Positions 1 to 5,873 of a DNA stretch of 13,121 nucleotides are shown here, one piece after another. The DNA is from Thermoleophilia bacterium (GTDB lineage Bacteria > Actinomycetota > Thermoleophilia > Gaiellales > Gaiellaceae): the NCBI GenBank assembly GCA_025927435.1, contig JAICLM010000033.1, positions 1-13,121 of the forward strand, given 5' to 3'. The first letter of the stretch is position 1; each line of letters begins with the position of its first letter. The notes under the pieces are model-generated. The model saw nothing but the letters and a program-made list of their open reading frames with translations, made no database searches and had not been told where the DNA came from. The position numbers and the translations under genes were made by a program.

Positions 1-437
1 CCGATCGCGGCGGCCATCGGCTCCTCGATCAGATACGCCTGGCGCGCGCCGGCCGACAGCGTCGCCTCCTCGACTGCGCGCTTCTCGACGCCCGTCACGC
101 CGGACGGGACGCAGACGACGACGCGGGGATGTGCGAAGCGGTACTGGTGCACCTTCTGGATGAAGTGGCGGAGCATCTGCTCGGTGACGTCGAAGTCGGC
201 GATCACGCCGTCCTTCAGGGGACGGATCGCCTGGATCGTCCCGGGCGTGCGGCCGAGCATCCGCTTGGCCTCGACACCGACAGCGTGCACCTCGCCCGAG
301 CGCTGGTCGATCGCGACGACCGACGGCTCCGACAGGACGATGCCCCGGCCCCGCACGTAGACGAGCGTGTTCGCGGTGCCCAGATCCACCGCCATGTCGC
401 GGCCGCCGAAGCCGGTCAATCCTGAAAAGAGGCCCAT
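1..437 (-). CDS. mreB: Rod shape-determining protein MreB, N-terminal part
   Basis: This is the first 145 codons of the bacterial actin homologue MreB, which polymerises under the inner membrane and guides lateral peptidoglycan synthesis. The reverse strand reads MGLFSGLTGFGGRDMAVDLG, then TANTLVYVRGRGIVLSEPSV, giving the phosphate-1 loop of the actin fold (AVDLGTANT), followed by VGxxAKxMLGRTPGTIQAIRPLKDGVIADFDVTE and VVVCVPSGVTGVEKRAV, both hallmark MreB segments. The gene is cut by the left edge of the window, so the phosphate-2 and adenosine motifs are not seen. The ATG at 437-435 is chosen because it gives the usual short N-terminus. No clear Shine-Dalgarno precedes it; a -10-like TATGCT lies 11 nt upstream. 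The neighbouring mreC/mreD genes, if present, would lie outside the window. The family call is secure. Confidence 0.95.
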   Translation of the reverse strand, partial: MGLFSGLTGFGGRDMAVDLGTANTLVYVRGRGIVLSEPSVVAIDQRSGEVHAVGVEAKRMLGRTPGTIQAIRPLKDGVIADFDVTEQMLRHFIQKVHQYRFAHPRVVVCVPSGVTGVEKRAVEEATLSAGARQAYLIEEPMAAAI

Positions 438-543
438 AGACCGCCCGGAGCATATCCGCAAAGTCGGGAAGTTCCGATGAAGGCTCGACCGTTTCGACAC
501 GCCTTTCCGCCTAGCGTCGGGACGAGCGACGACGGAGGCGAAC
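438..543. promoter_or_regulatory. Divergent mreB/ssb intergenic region
   Basis: This 106-bp gap separates two divergent genes and must carry both promoters. On the minus strand TATGCT (454-449) is a plausible -10 for mreB, 11 nt before its ATG. On the plus strand TAGCGT (512-517) could serve ssb, with GGAGG at 534-538 as its ribosome-binding site, 5 nt before the GTG. No good -35 is visible for either. A small palindrome GGAAgTTCC lies at 467-475. The promoter calls rest only on resemblance to the actinobacterial TANNNT hexamer. Confidence 0.35.
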
Positions 544-912
544 GTGAACGTGGTGACCCTGATCGGCAACCTCGCGACCGAGGTCGAGCTGCGCGAGGTC
601 GGACCGGAGAAGAAGGTGGCGAGCTTCGTGCTCGCGGTGGACCGCGCAAGCCGGGAAGGAGGCGCGGACTTCGTCCGGGTCTCGGCATGGGACCGGCAGG
701 CGGAGCTGTGTGCGGAGTACCTCGGCAAGGGCCGGCGGATCGCGATCGACGGGCGGCTCAAGTCCCGGGCGTGGGAGGAGGAAGGGAAACGCCGGAGCGC
801 CCTCGAGGTAGTGGCCCGGCGCGTCGAGTTCCTCGGCGGGGGCCCGAGGCGCGAAGACGAGGACGGCGAAGGCGCGGAGGTGATTCCGTTCGAGGCACCT
901 GCGGCCGTCTAG
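544..912 (+). CDS. ssb: Single-stranded DNA-binding protein, short form
   Basis: The protein binds and protects single-stranded DNA during replication, repair or DNA uptake. It has 122 residues and is almost entirely the OB-fold: MNVVTLIGNLATEVELRE at the N-terminus, then VASFVLAVDR, FVRVSAWDRQAELCAEYLGKG and RRIAIDGRLKSRAWEEEGKR, all typical SSB strands. The GTG start is supported by GGAGG at 534-538. It is shorter than usual replicative SSBs (about 160-180 residues), lacks a long Gly-rich linker, and its tail reads EVIPFEAPAAV, so the IPF usually found at the very C-terminus is followed by six more residues. It is not beside rpsF or rplI, so it may be an accessory SSB rather than the main one; this is inference. 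Its stop codon overlaps the stop of the convergent hydrolase in a shared CTAG. Confidence 0.92.
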   Translation: MNVVTLIGNLATEVELREVGPEKKVASFVLAVDRASREGGADFVRVSAWDRQAELCAEYLGKGRRIAIDGRLKSRAWEEEGKRRSALEVVARRVEFLGGGPRREDEDGEGAEVIPFEAPAAV

Positions 913-1790
913 CCAAGCGAGTCGACGAACTCGTGGATCGCCGCGAGGCAGGCGTCCGGCCGCTCGCCGATCAGGAGGTGGCCGCAGCCGGCGATCGTCC
1001 GTAACGGCGCGCGCAGCCGGCGGGCGTACTCGATGCCGTCCTCGAGCCGCACCCAGTTGTCACTCGCTCCCCAGAGGCAGAGGCAGGGACAGCCAACGCG
1101 GTCGAGCTCGGTACGCGGGTCCGAGGCGAGCAGGGCGCGACCGGCCTGGCGCATGTCGGTGTGGTGCGCGGGACCGACGAGGAACGCCTCGGCGAGCTCG
1201 GGCTCGAGCGCGTCGGGATCCGCGACACCCCACCAGCCGAACGCGGCCCGGCGGCCGAGCCGGGAGCGCGACCACGCATGCCGGTGCGGTGCTATCAGCC
1301 GTCCCGGCCGCACGACGCCGAGCACGGCGAGCGTCACGTGGGCGGCGCGTGAGGCCGAGCCGATCCCGGCCGCTGCGGCGAGGACGAGCCCGCGAGCCGC
1401 GTCGGGACGCAGCGCCGCCGCCCGCAGCGCGACGACGCCGCCGAGCGAGTGCCCGACCCAGACGGCGTCGCGGATCTCCTCCGCGTCCGCAATCCCGAGG
1501 ACGGCCTCGGCGAGCGCGTCGACGTCGGGCGCCTCGGGCAGCGGCGCCGACCGCCCATGGCCCGGCAGGTCGAGGACGATGACGCGGTACCGCTCGGCCA
1601 GCGGGAGCGCAAGCGCGCGCCAGTTCTCGATCGTCCCGCCCAGCCCGTGGACGAGCACGAGCGGCGGCCCAGAGGCTGAAGGCGTCGCCGGCGCCCGGGG
1701 CCCGCCGACCGCATAGCGAAGCCGGGTTCCGCGCCACTCGAGCTCGCGCTCCTCGAAGCCCTCCAGCCGCTGTTTGCGATCTGTCCCCAC
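909..1790 (-). CDS. Alpha/beta-hydrolase fold protein
   Basis: This is a cytoplasmic alpha/beta hydrolase of 293 residues with no signal peptide; its substrate cannot be deduced. From the GTG at 1790 the oxyanion-hole motif VHGLGG lies near residues 47-52, the GDxPGHGxS-like turn LDLPGHGRS near 74-81, the nucleophile elbow GHSLGG has Ser115, the acid is probably Asp244 (WGASDNW) and the catalytic His is His271 (GCGHLL). A cap-like segment separates the Ser and Asp motifs. The start is uncertain. An upstream in-frame GTG at 1853 has no ribosome-binding site and runs into the opposite-strand leader, whereas GTG 1790 lies 6 nt after a -10-like GAATAT (1802-1797), so a leaderless start is preferred. 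Family members include esterases, haloperoxidases and epoxide hydrolases. The gene is convergent with ssb. Confidence 0.85.
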   Translation of the reverse strand: MGTDRKQRLEGFEERELEWRGTRLRYAVGGPRAPATPSASGPPLVLVHGLGGTIENWRALALPLAERYRVIVLDLPGHGRSAPLPEAPDVDALAEAVLGIADAEEIRDAVWVGHSLGGVVALRAAALRPDAARGLVLAAAAGIGSASRAAHVTLAVLGVVRPGRLIAPHRHAWSRSRLGRRAAFGWWGVADPDALEPELAEAFLVGPAHHTDMRQAGRALLASDPRTELDRVGCPCLCLWGASDNWVRLEDGIEYARRLRAPLRTIAGCGHLLIGERPDACLAAIHEFVDSLG

Positions 1791-1803
1791 CGAGGCATAT
1801 TCT
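1774..1803 (+). promoter_or_regulatory. Candidate promoter of the attenuator leader
   Basis: TTGCGA (1774-1779) and TATTCT (1798-1803) are separated by 18 bp and resemble a -35/-10 pair. Initiation 7 nt downstream would begin at about 1810, exactly at a GTG/ATG. The -10 lies on the same bases as a minus-strand GAATAT that could serve the hydrolase. A promoter is needed here because a strong terminator at 1876-1907 sits just downstream with no plus-strand gene before it. Confidence 0.45.
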
Positions 1804-1810
1804 TTGCGTG

Positions 1811-1840
1811 ATGAATGCTTCTGCAGGGCGGGCAGAGTGA
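1811..1840 (+). CDS. Putative leader peptide 1 (9 residues)
   Basis: This is a tiny reading frame, MNASAGRAE, starting 7 nt after the candidate -10 box, so it could be translated from the 5' end of a leaderless transcript. Codons 6-8 (GGG CGG GCA) contain GGCGGGC (1827-1833), which is perfectly complementary to the 5' arm of the downstream terminator. Its TGA overlaps the ATG of a second mini-frame in TGATG. There is no run of one amino acid that would point to a particular starvation signal. Translation is inferred from position only. Confidence 0.3.
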   Translation: MNASAGRAE

Positions 1841-1875
1841 TGTCCGCGAACACGACAAGCGAGGGTGCGATCTAG
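1840..1875 (+). CDS. Putative leader peptide 2 (11 residues)
   Basis: This is a tiny frame, MSANTTSEGAI, whose ATG overlaps the stop of the preceding mini-frame and whose TAG (1873-1875) directly abuts the terminator stem. A ribosome terminating here would cover the 5' arm of the hairpin. GGGCGGG upstream is at best a weak ribosome-binding site, so translation would depend on coupling. It could equally be a chance frame in a short RNA. Confidence 0.22.
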   Translation: MSANTTSEGAI

Positions 1876-1907
1876 CCCGCCAGCGCGATGCGCGCGGCGG
1901 GTTTTTT
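1876..1907 (+). terminator. Strong intrinsic terminator in the leader
   Basis: CCCGCC, a bulged A, then GCGCG pairs with CGCGC-GGCGGG around an ATG loop, giving an 11-bp GC stem followed directly by six T (1902-1907). It is oriented to stop plus-strand transcription. There is no upstream plus-strand gene to terminate, since the hydrolase runs the other way and ssb ends about 960 nt earlier, so it most likely acts on a leader or small RNA starting near 1810. Confidence 0.85.
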
Positions 1908-1927
1908 CGTTCCGGAAGGAGCCACCT

Positions 1928-2101
1928 ATGGCGAATCACCTCACGCCCGAAGAACTGTCGAAGGAGTTCGGTCTCGACAGGCAGGAGGTGATCCGGGTTT
2001 GCGTCGAAGAGGGCGTGCCGATCTATCAGGGCAAGATCGACAAGTACCTGTTCCTGATGACGCAGCAGCACCTAGCTCAGCAGCAACAGCCGGCCGCGTA
2101 G
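1928..2101 (+). CDS. Small helix-turn-helix-like protein (57 aa), unknown function
   Basis: This 57-residue cytoplasmic protein begins MANHLTPEELSKEFGLDRQE and ends in a Gln-rich tail (TQQHLAQQQQPAA). The segment LTPEELSKEFGLDRQEVIRV resembles the helix-turn-helix of small DNA-binding or excisionase-like proteins, in which the second helix follows a GLDR-type turn; IYQGKIDKYLF may form the following beta wing or third helix. I do not recognise a named family. The start is well supported by AAGGAG (1916-1921), 6 nt before the ATG. Regulation is the notable point: the gene lies directly behind a strong intrinsic terminator with an apparent antiterminator, so its expression probably depends on readthrough. 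It converges with ku, whose stop lies 22 nt beyond. Possible roles are a small transcription factor or a nucleoid-associated protein; neither is shown. Confidence 0.8.
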   Translation: MANHLTPEELSKEFGLDRQEVIRVCVEEGVPIYQGKIDKYLFLMTQQHLAQQQQPAA

Positions 2102-2123
2102 GCCGAGCTGCGCGTAGCCGGCG

Positions 2124-2987
2124 TCAGGCGGACTTCTTCGCCGGCGCCTTGCGAGACCGGGAACCCGCCTTCGAGCGGGCTTTCCCATCCTTGGAGCCTT
2201 CCCCCGAACGGCGGCTCTGCGCGTCCGCGACGCTCTGGCGCAGCGCGTCCATCAGGTCGATCACAGGCGCCTCGGAGACCGGCTCCGGAGCGATGATCTC
2301 CTGGCCGGCCAGCTTGGCCTCGAGCATCTGCGCGAGGTCGCGCCGGTAGTCGTTCTCGAAGTCCTCCGGCGCCCACTCGCCGGAGAGGCTCGAGATGACC
2401 TGCTCCGCGAGCTTGAGCTCCGCGTCCTGCACGTCGGTCTCGGCGACCGCTTGCTCGATCTCGTCTCTCGCGCGGACGTCCTCGGCGAAGAAGAGCGTCT
2501 CGAGCAGCAGAGCGCCGGCCTGGGCGCGGATGAGGCAGAGGTTCTCCTTGCCCCAGAGGACGAACTTGCCGACCGCGGCCATGCCCGAGTCCTCCATCGC
2601 GCGCAGCAGGAGGACATACGGCTTCCGCTGCGCGTCGCCGCCGGCGGGCGCAAGGTAATACGTGCGGTCGAAGAAGACTGGATCGACGTCCTCGAGCCGG
2701 ACGAAGCGGAGGATCGCGATCGACTGCGAGCGCGTCAGCGCGACTGCCTCGAGGTCGGCCTCCTCGACGAGGACGTACTGGCCCTTCGCGAACTCCCAGC
2801 CCTTCACGAGCTCGTCGGGCTCGACGTCGCGCTCGTGCACCGGGCACCAGCGCTTCTGCTTGATCGGCGTGCCGCACTCGCGATGAAGCGTGCGGAACGA
2901 GACGTCCTGCCGCTGGGTCGCGAGCGCGAGCCCCACGGGGATGTTGACGAGGCCGAAGCTGATCGATCCGTTCCAGATGGTCCGCAT
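2124..2987 (-). CDS. ku: Bacterial Ku, DNA-end-binding protein of NHEJ
   Basis: Ku homodimers form a ring that threads onto double-strand DNA ends and recruits LigD for non-homologous end joining. The 287-residue product opens with the signature MRTIWNGSISFGLVNIPVGL, continues with VSFRTLHRECGTPIKQKRWC and the core through about residue 255, and ends in a Lys/Arg/Ser-rich tail (from residue 259, ending KAPAKKSA), as in bacterial Ku C-terminal extensions that aid DNA and ligase binding. The start at 2987 is chosen because family members begin at this Met. An in-frame ATG at 3035 with AGGGAAGG upstream would add 16 residues and cannot be excluded. GGGGA, 6 nt before ATG 2987, is the likely ribosome-binding site and lies in one arm of an inverted repeat. 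No ligD is visible in the window. Confidence 0.95.
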   Translation of the reverse strand: MRTIWNGSISFGLVNIPVGLALATQRQDVSFRTLHRECGTPIKQKRWCPVHERDVEPDELVKGWEFAKGQYVLVEEADLEAVALTRSQSIAILRFVRLEDVDPVFFDRTYYLAPAGGDAQRKPYVLLLRAMEDSGMAAVGKFVLWGKENLCLIRAQAGALLLETLFFAEDVRARDEIEQAVAETDVQDAELKLAEQVISSLSGEWAPEDFENDYRRDLAQMLEAKLAGQEIIAPEPVSEAPVIDLMDALRQSVADAQSRRSGEGSKDGKARSKAGSRSRKAPAKKSA

Positions 2988-2991
2988 GAGA

Positions 2992-3014
2992 AGTCCCCAG
3001 TTTAGTCGGGGACT
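2992..3014. repeat. Inverted repeat covering the ku ribosome-binding site
   Basis: AGTCCCC (2992-2998) and GGGGACT (3008-3014) form a perfect 7-bp inverted repeat with a 9-nt spacer. In the ku mRNA a G-U pair would extend the stem to 8 bp, and the 3' arm contains GGGGA, the putative Shine-Dalgarno 6 nt before the ATG at 2987. It could be an RNA hairpin limiting ku translation or a dimeric repressor site in the ku/acyl-CoA ligase divergent region. Confidence 0.5.
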
Positions 3015-3048
3015 GCTCGAGTTCTCGGTTTTCATCGCCTTCCCTGCA

Positions 3049-3054
3049 TACGAT
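3049..3054 (+). promoter_or_regulatory. Candidate -10 box of the acyl-CoA ligase gene
   Basis: TACGAT ends 7 nt before the GTG at 3062, so transcription would begin at or next to the start codon and give a leaderless mRNA. No Shine-Dalgarno is seen before that GTG, which fits. There is no convincing -35. Confidence 0.45.
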
Positions 3055-3061
3055 TCTCTGC

Positions 3062-4759
3062 GTGGAGAGCCGTACTACGCCCGGGCTCTGGAGCGACGCC
3101 GTCCGCGACTCGCCGGATCAACCCGCGTATCTCGAGGAAACGGCGGAAGGCTGGCGGCCGGTTTCCTGGGAGGAGGCCGCGGAGCGCGTCGAGGGGCTCG
3201 CGCAGGGCCTGCTGGCGCGTGGTGTGCGCCACGGTGACTGCGTGGCGATCCTGTCGCGCACCCGGCTGGAATGGATCCTGCTCGACCGGGCCGTCATGTC
3301 GATCGGCGCCGTGGTCGTGGGCCTCTATCCCACGAGCACCGCCAGCGAGTGCGAATACATCCTCGGCCACTGCGAAGCCGTGCTCGCCTTCACCGAGGAC
3401 GAGGAGCAGACCAGGAAGCTCGTCTCGATCCGCGGCTCCCTCCCGACCCTGCGCGAGATCATCCCGTTCGACTGGCTCGAGAAGCTCGAGTCCGACGGGC
3501 GCCTCGCGCGCCATCTGCGACCGGGGCCGATCGAGGAGGACGACCTCGCGACGCTGATCTACACGTCGGGCACCACCGGGCCGCCCAAGGGCTGCATGCT
3601 CACGCACCGCAACCTCGTCACGGCAGCGACGCGGGTGCGGAACGCGATCCATCATCCGGGCGACGTCGTCCTCCTCTTCCTGCCGCTCGCACACAGCTAC
3701 GGGCGGCTCGCCCACCAGTCCGCAAGTCATCGTGGCGCGACCGTGGCGCTCGTCGCCGACGTTGCGCGCGTGCCCGAGGCTCTGGCGACGGTGCAGCCGA
3801 CCGTCCTCCCCGCTGTCCCCCGCGTGTACGAGAAGGTCCATGCGAACACGCTCGGCGAGATCGAACGCGCCGGCGGGGTGCGAAGGCGGATCGGACTCTG
3901 GGCACTCGGCGTCGGCGGCCGCGCGAGCCGGGCCCGTCGCGAGCGAGGTTCCGTGACCGGGCTCCTCGCGCTGCAGCAACGGCTGGCCGAGCGGCTCGTG
4001 TTCGCGAAGGTGCGCGAGCGGTTGGGCGGACGCCTCCGGGTGGCCGTCTCGGGGGCTGCTCCCCTCTCGCCCGACGTGATGGAGTTCTTCCACGCGCTCG
4101 GCGTGCCGGTGATCGAGGGCTACGGCCTGACCGAGACGGCGAGCTCGGCCACGGTCAACGAACCGGAGGACTTCCGGATCGGCACCGTGGGCCGGCCGGT
4201 CGAGGGCGCCGAGGTCCGGCTCGCCGACGACGGCGAGATCCTGATCCGCAGCGACTCGGTCTTCGCCGGCTACTACAAGGAGCCCGAGGCCACCGCCGCT
4301 GCCCTGACCGACGACGGCTGGCTCCGCACCGGCGACGTCGGCGAGCTGAACGACGAGGGCTTCCTACGGATCACCGACCGCAAGAAGGACCTCATCATCA
4401 CCGCCGGCGGCAAGAACATCGCACCACAGAACCTCGAGAACGCGCTCAAGACCTCCCGCTTCGTCTCGCAGGCACTCGTCGTCGGCGACCGGCGGCCCTA
4501 CGTCACGGCGCTCGTGACACTGGACGAAGCCGAGGTCGCCTCGAGCGGCCGCGACCCGCAGGAGCTCGTACAGGAGCTCGTGGACGACGTCAACCGCGAC
4601 CGTGCCCGGGTCGAGCAGATCAAGCGGTTCGTGATCCTGCCGCGCGACTTCTCCCAGGACGAGGGGGAGGTCACGCCGACGTTGAAGCTACGCCGCCGGG
4701 TGATCCACGAGCACTTCGCAGACGAGATCGAGCAGCTCTACGCGGAGGACTCGGTCTAG
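3062..4759 (+). CDS. Long-chain fatty-acid-CoA ligase (AMP-forming)
   Basis: This enzyme activates fatty acids with ATP and CoA through an acyl-adenylate, feeding beta-oxidation or lipid synthesis. It has 565 residues with all family motifs in order: the P-loop YTSGTTGPPKG from residue 167, GYGLTET at 353-359, the hinge-region RTGDVG with Asp425, DRKKDLIITAGGKNIAP of the C-terminal domain, and the adenylation Lys in TPTLKLRRR (Lys542). The long insert before GYGLTET (RRRIGLWALGVGGRASRARR) and the final TPTLKLRRRVI resemble FadD15/AAE-type long-chain ligases rather than short-chain synthetases, so a long-chain substrate is inferred. The GTG start is directly downstream of a -10 box and looks leaderless. 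It is divergent from ku and convergent with the NlpC/P60 gene, sharing a CTAG with that gene's stop. Confidence 0.93.
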   Translation: MESRTTPGLWSDAVRDSPDQPAYLEETAEGWRPVSWEEAAERVEGLAQGLLARGVRHGDCVAILSRTRLEWILLDRAVMSIGAVVVGLYPTSTASECEYILGHCEAVLAFTEDEEQTRKLVSIRGSLPTLREIIPFDWLEKLESDGRLARHLRPGPIEEDDLATLIYTSGTTGPPKGCMLTHRNLVTAATRVRNAIHHPGDVVLLFLPLAHSYGRLAHQSASHRGATVALVADVARVPEALATVQPTVLPAVPRVYEKVHANTLGEIERAGGVRRRIGLWALGVGGRASRARRERGSVTGLLALQQRLAERLVFAKVRERLGGRLRVAVSGAAPLSPDVMEFFHALGVPVIEGYGLTETASSATVNEPEDFRIGTVGRPVEGAEVRLADDGEILIRSDSVFAGYYKEPEATAAALTDDGWLRTGDVGELNDEGFLRITDRKKDLIITAGGKNIAPQNLENALKTSRFVSQALVVGDRRPYVTALVTLDEAEVASSGRDPQELVQELVDDVNRDRARVEQIKRFVILPRDFSQDEGEVTPTLKLRRRVIHEHFADEIEQLYAEDSV

Positions 4760-5859
4760 CCGAGAATTCGCTTCGCGCCGTCGTACTCCGACGCGTACCA
4801 GCCGGAGTTCAGGCTGTCGATCCGGACGACCGAGCCCGTGTGCGGCGCGTGGATGAAGCTCCCGCCGCCGACGTAGATCCCGACGTGGCCCAGGCCGGCG
4901 AAGAACACGAGGTCGCCGGGCTGGAGCTGGCTCTTCGACACCGATACGGAGTTCGCGTAGTTGTACTGCGCAACGGTGTAGTGCGGCAGCGAGACCCCGA
5001 CCTGGGCGTAGGCGTACATCACGAGACCCGAGCAGTCGAAGCCACTGGGGCTCGCTCCGCCGTAGACGTACGGGGTGCCCAGGTAGCGCATCGCGACACC
5101 CACGACCCCGCCGAAGCGATCCCCGGGAACCGAGCCACCGGCGGGATTCCCGAGGCCGAGGCCCGCCTTGGCAATCGGCGCCTGCGCTTGCGCCGCCGCC
5201 GTAGCGGCGCGGGCAGCCGCCTGCTGGGCGGCCTGCTGCCGCGAGATCATCTGCGCGATCTGGGAGCGGACCGAGTTGTAGAGACGCCGCTCGGAGGCGA
5301 GCCTCCCCTCGATCCCGTTGCGCTCCGCCGCGCGTGCCGCGACCAGCCGGTGCTGCCGGGCGCGCTGGTTGCGGAGCAGCGCCCGCCGGTGCACGACCTG
5401 CTTGTGGAACGCGATCACCTCGCCGATGAGCGCCGAGTCCTGCTTCGACACCGAGTTGACGGTCTCGATGCGGGACACGAGGTCGTCGAGGCTGCGGGCA
5501 CCGAGGATGACGGCGAGCGACGACTGCTGGTCCTGACTCGTGTAGATCGCGACGAGCCGCTTCGCGAGCGCGCGCTGCGCCTGCCCGAGGTTGCCGCGGG
5601 CGACGCCGAGAGCCTGGTGGTTGATCCGGAGCCGGTGCTCGACGAGCCTCAGCTTCCGGCTCGCCGCCTGGTAGCGGCTGGTCGCGAGCTGAGCGGCGGC
5701 GTCGAGTTGCTGCAGCTTCGCGAGGACGCCTCGAGCCTGCGCGCGCTTCGCGCTGATCGAGTCGGCCCGCGCGCCCGGCACGGAGGCCGCGAGCAGGCCC
5801 GCCGAAAGCAGGCCGATCAGAAGTGCCGACAGCGCAGCTAGCCGCCGTGGCATGCGCAA
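4756..5859 (-). CDS. Secreted coiled-coil NlpC/P60 peptidoglycan endopeptidase
   Basis: The enzyme is predicted to cut peptide stems in peptidoglycan outside the membrane. The 367-residue product has a signal peptide (positive MRMPRR, hydrophobic core, probable cleavage after ARA near residue 32), a long Ala/Gln/Arg-rich coiled coil (about 33-220, PcsB/RipA-like), a Gly/Pro/Ala linker, and a C-terminal NlpC/P60 domain from about 250. Catalytic residues are visible: Cys276 in FDCSGLV, His325 in LGHVGIYVG and His337 in FIHAPH. The TTG at 5859 is chosen because GGAGG (5870-5866) is 6 nt away; the ATG at 5853 encoding MPRRLAAL would be 12 nt away. The coiled coil is homologous to that of the divergent 3D-domain protein, sharing the LxAxY...VxLGAxSL pattern. 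Such coiled coils often hold the hydrolase inactive until FtsEX-like partners act. Confidence 0.93.
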   Translation of the reverse strand: MRMPRRLAALSALLIGLLSAGLLAASVPGARADSISAKRAQARGVLAKLQQLDAAAQLATSRYQAASRKLRLVEHRLRINHQALGVARGNLGQAQRALAKRLVAIYTSQDQQSSLAVILGARSLDDLVSRIETVNSVSKQDSALIGEVIAFHKQVVHRRALLRNQRARQHRLVAARAAERNGIEGRLASERRLYNSVRSQIAQMISRQQAAQQAAARAATAAAQAQAPIAKAGLGLGNPAGGSVPGDRFGGVVGVAMRYLGTPYVYGGASPSGFDCSGLVMYAYAQVGVSLPHYTVAQYNYANSVSVSKSQLQPGDLVFFAGLGHVGIYVGGGSFIHAPHTGSVVRIDSLNSGWYASEYDGAKRILG

Positions 5860-5873
5860 TGACGTCCTCCCGC

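Larger units (their letters stand above)
1827..1907 (+). promoter_or_regulatory. Candidate transcription attenuator (antiterminator/terminator)
   Basis: Three segments can pair in two exclusive ways. GGCGGGC (1827-1833) is a perfect complement of GCCCGCC (1875-1881), forming an antiterminator. GCCCGCC also pairs with GGCGGG (1896-1901) in the terminator. The gene at 1928 starts 20 nt beyond the T-tract, leaving no room for its own promoter, so it should be expressed by readthrough. The pairing is read directly from the sequence; control by translation or a ligand is inference. Confidence 0.55.

Noticed and set aside
129..425. Plus-strand open frame of 98 codons opposite mreB
   Set aside because: It is antisense to a clearly conserved MreB N-terminus.
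2164..2183. CCCGC-N6-GCGGG hairpin with CTTT as terminator for the 57-aa gene
   Set aside because: Only a 5-bp stem and a broken T-run, and it lies inside the ku coding sequence encoding the basic tail; chance is likely.
3271..5841. A very long plus-strand open frame (856 codons) across the acyl-CoA ligase and NlpC/P60 genes
   Set aside because: It is an Arg/Ala/Pro-rich frame antisense or out of frame to two genes with complete motifs; high GC removes stop codons by chance.
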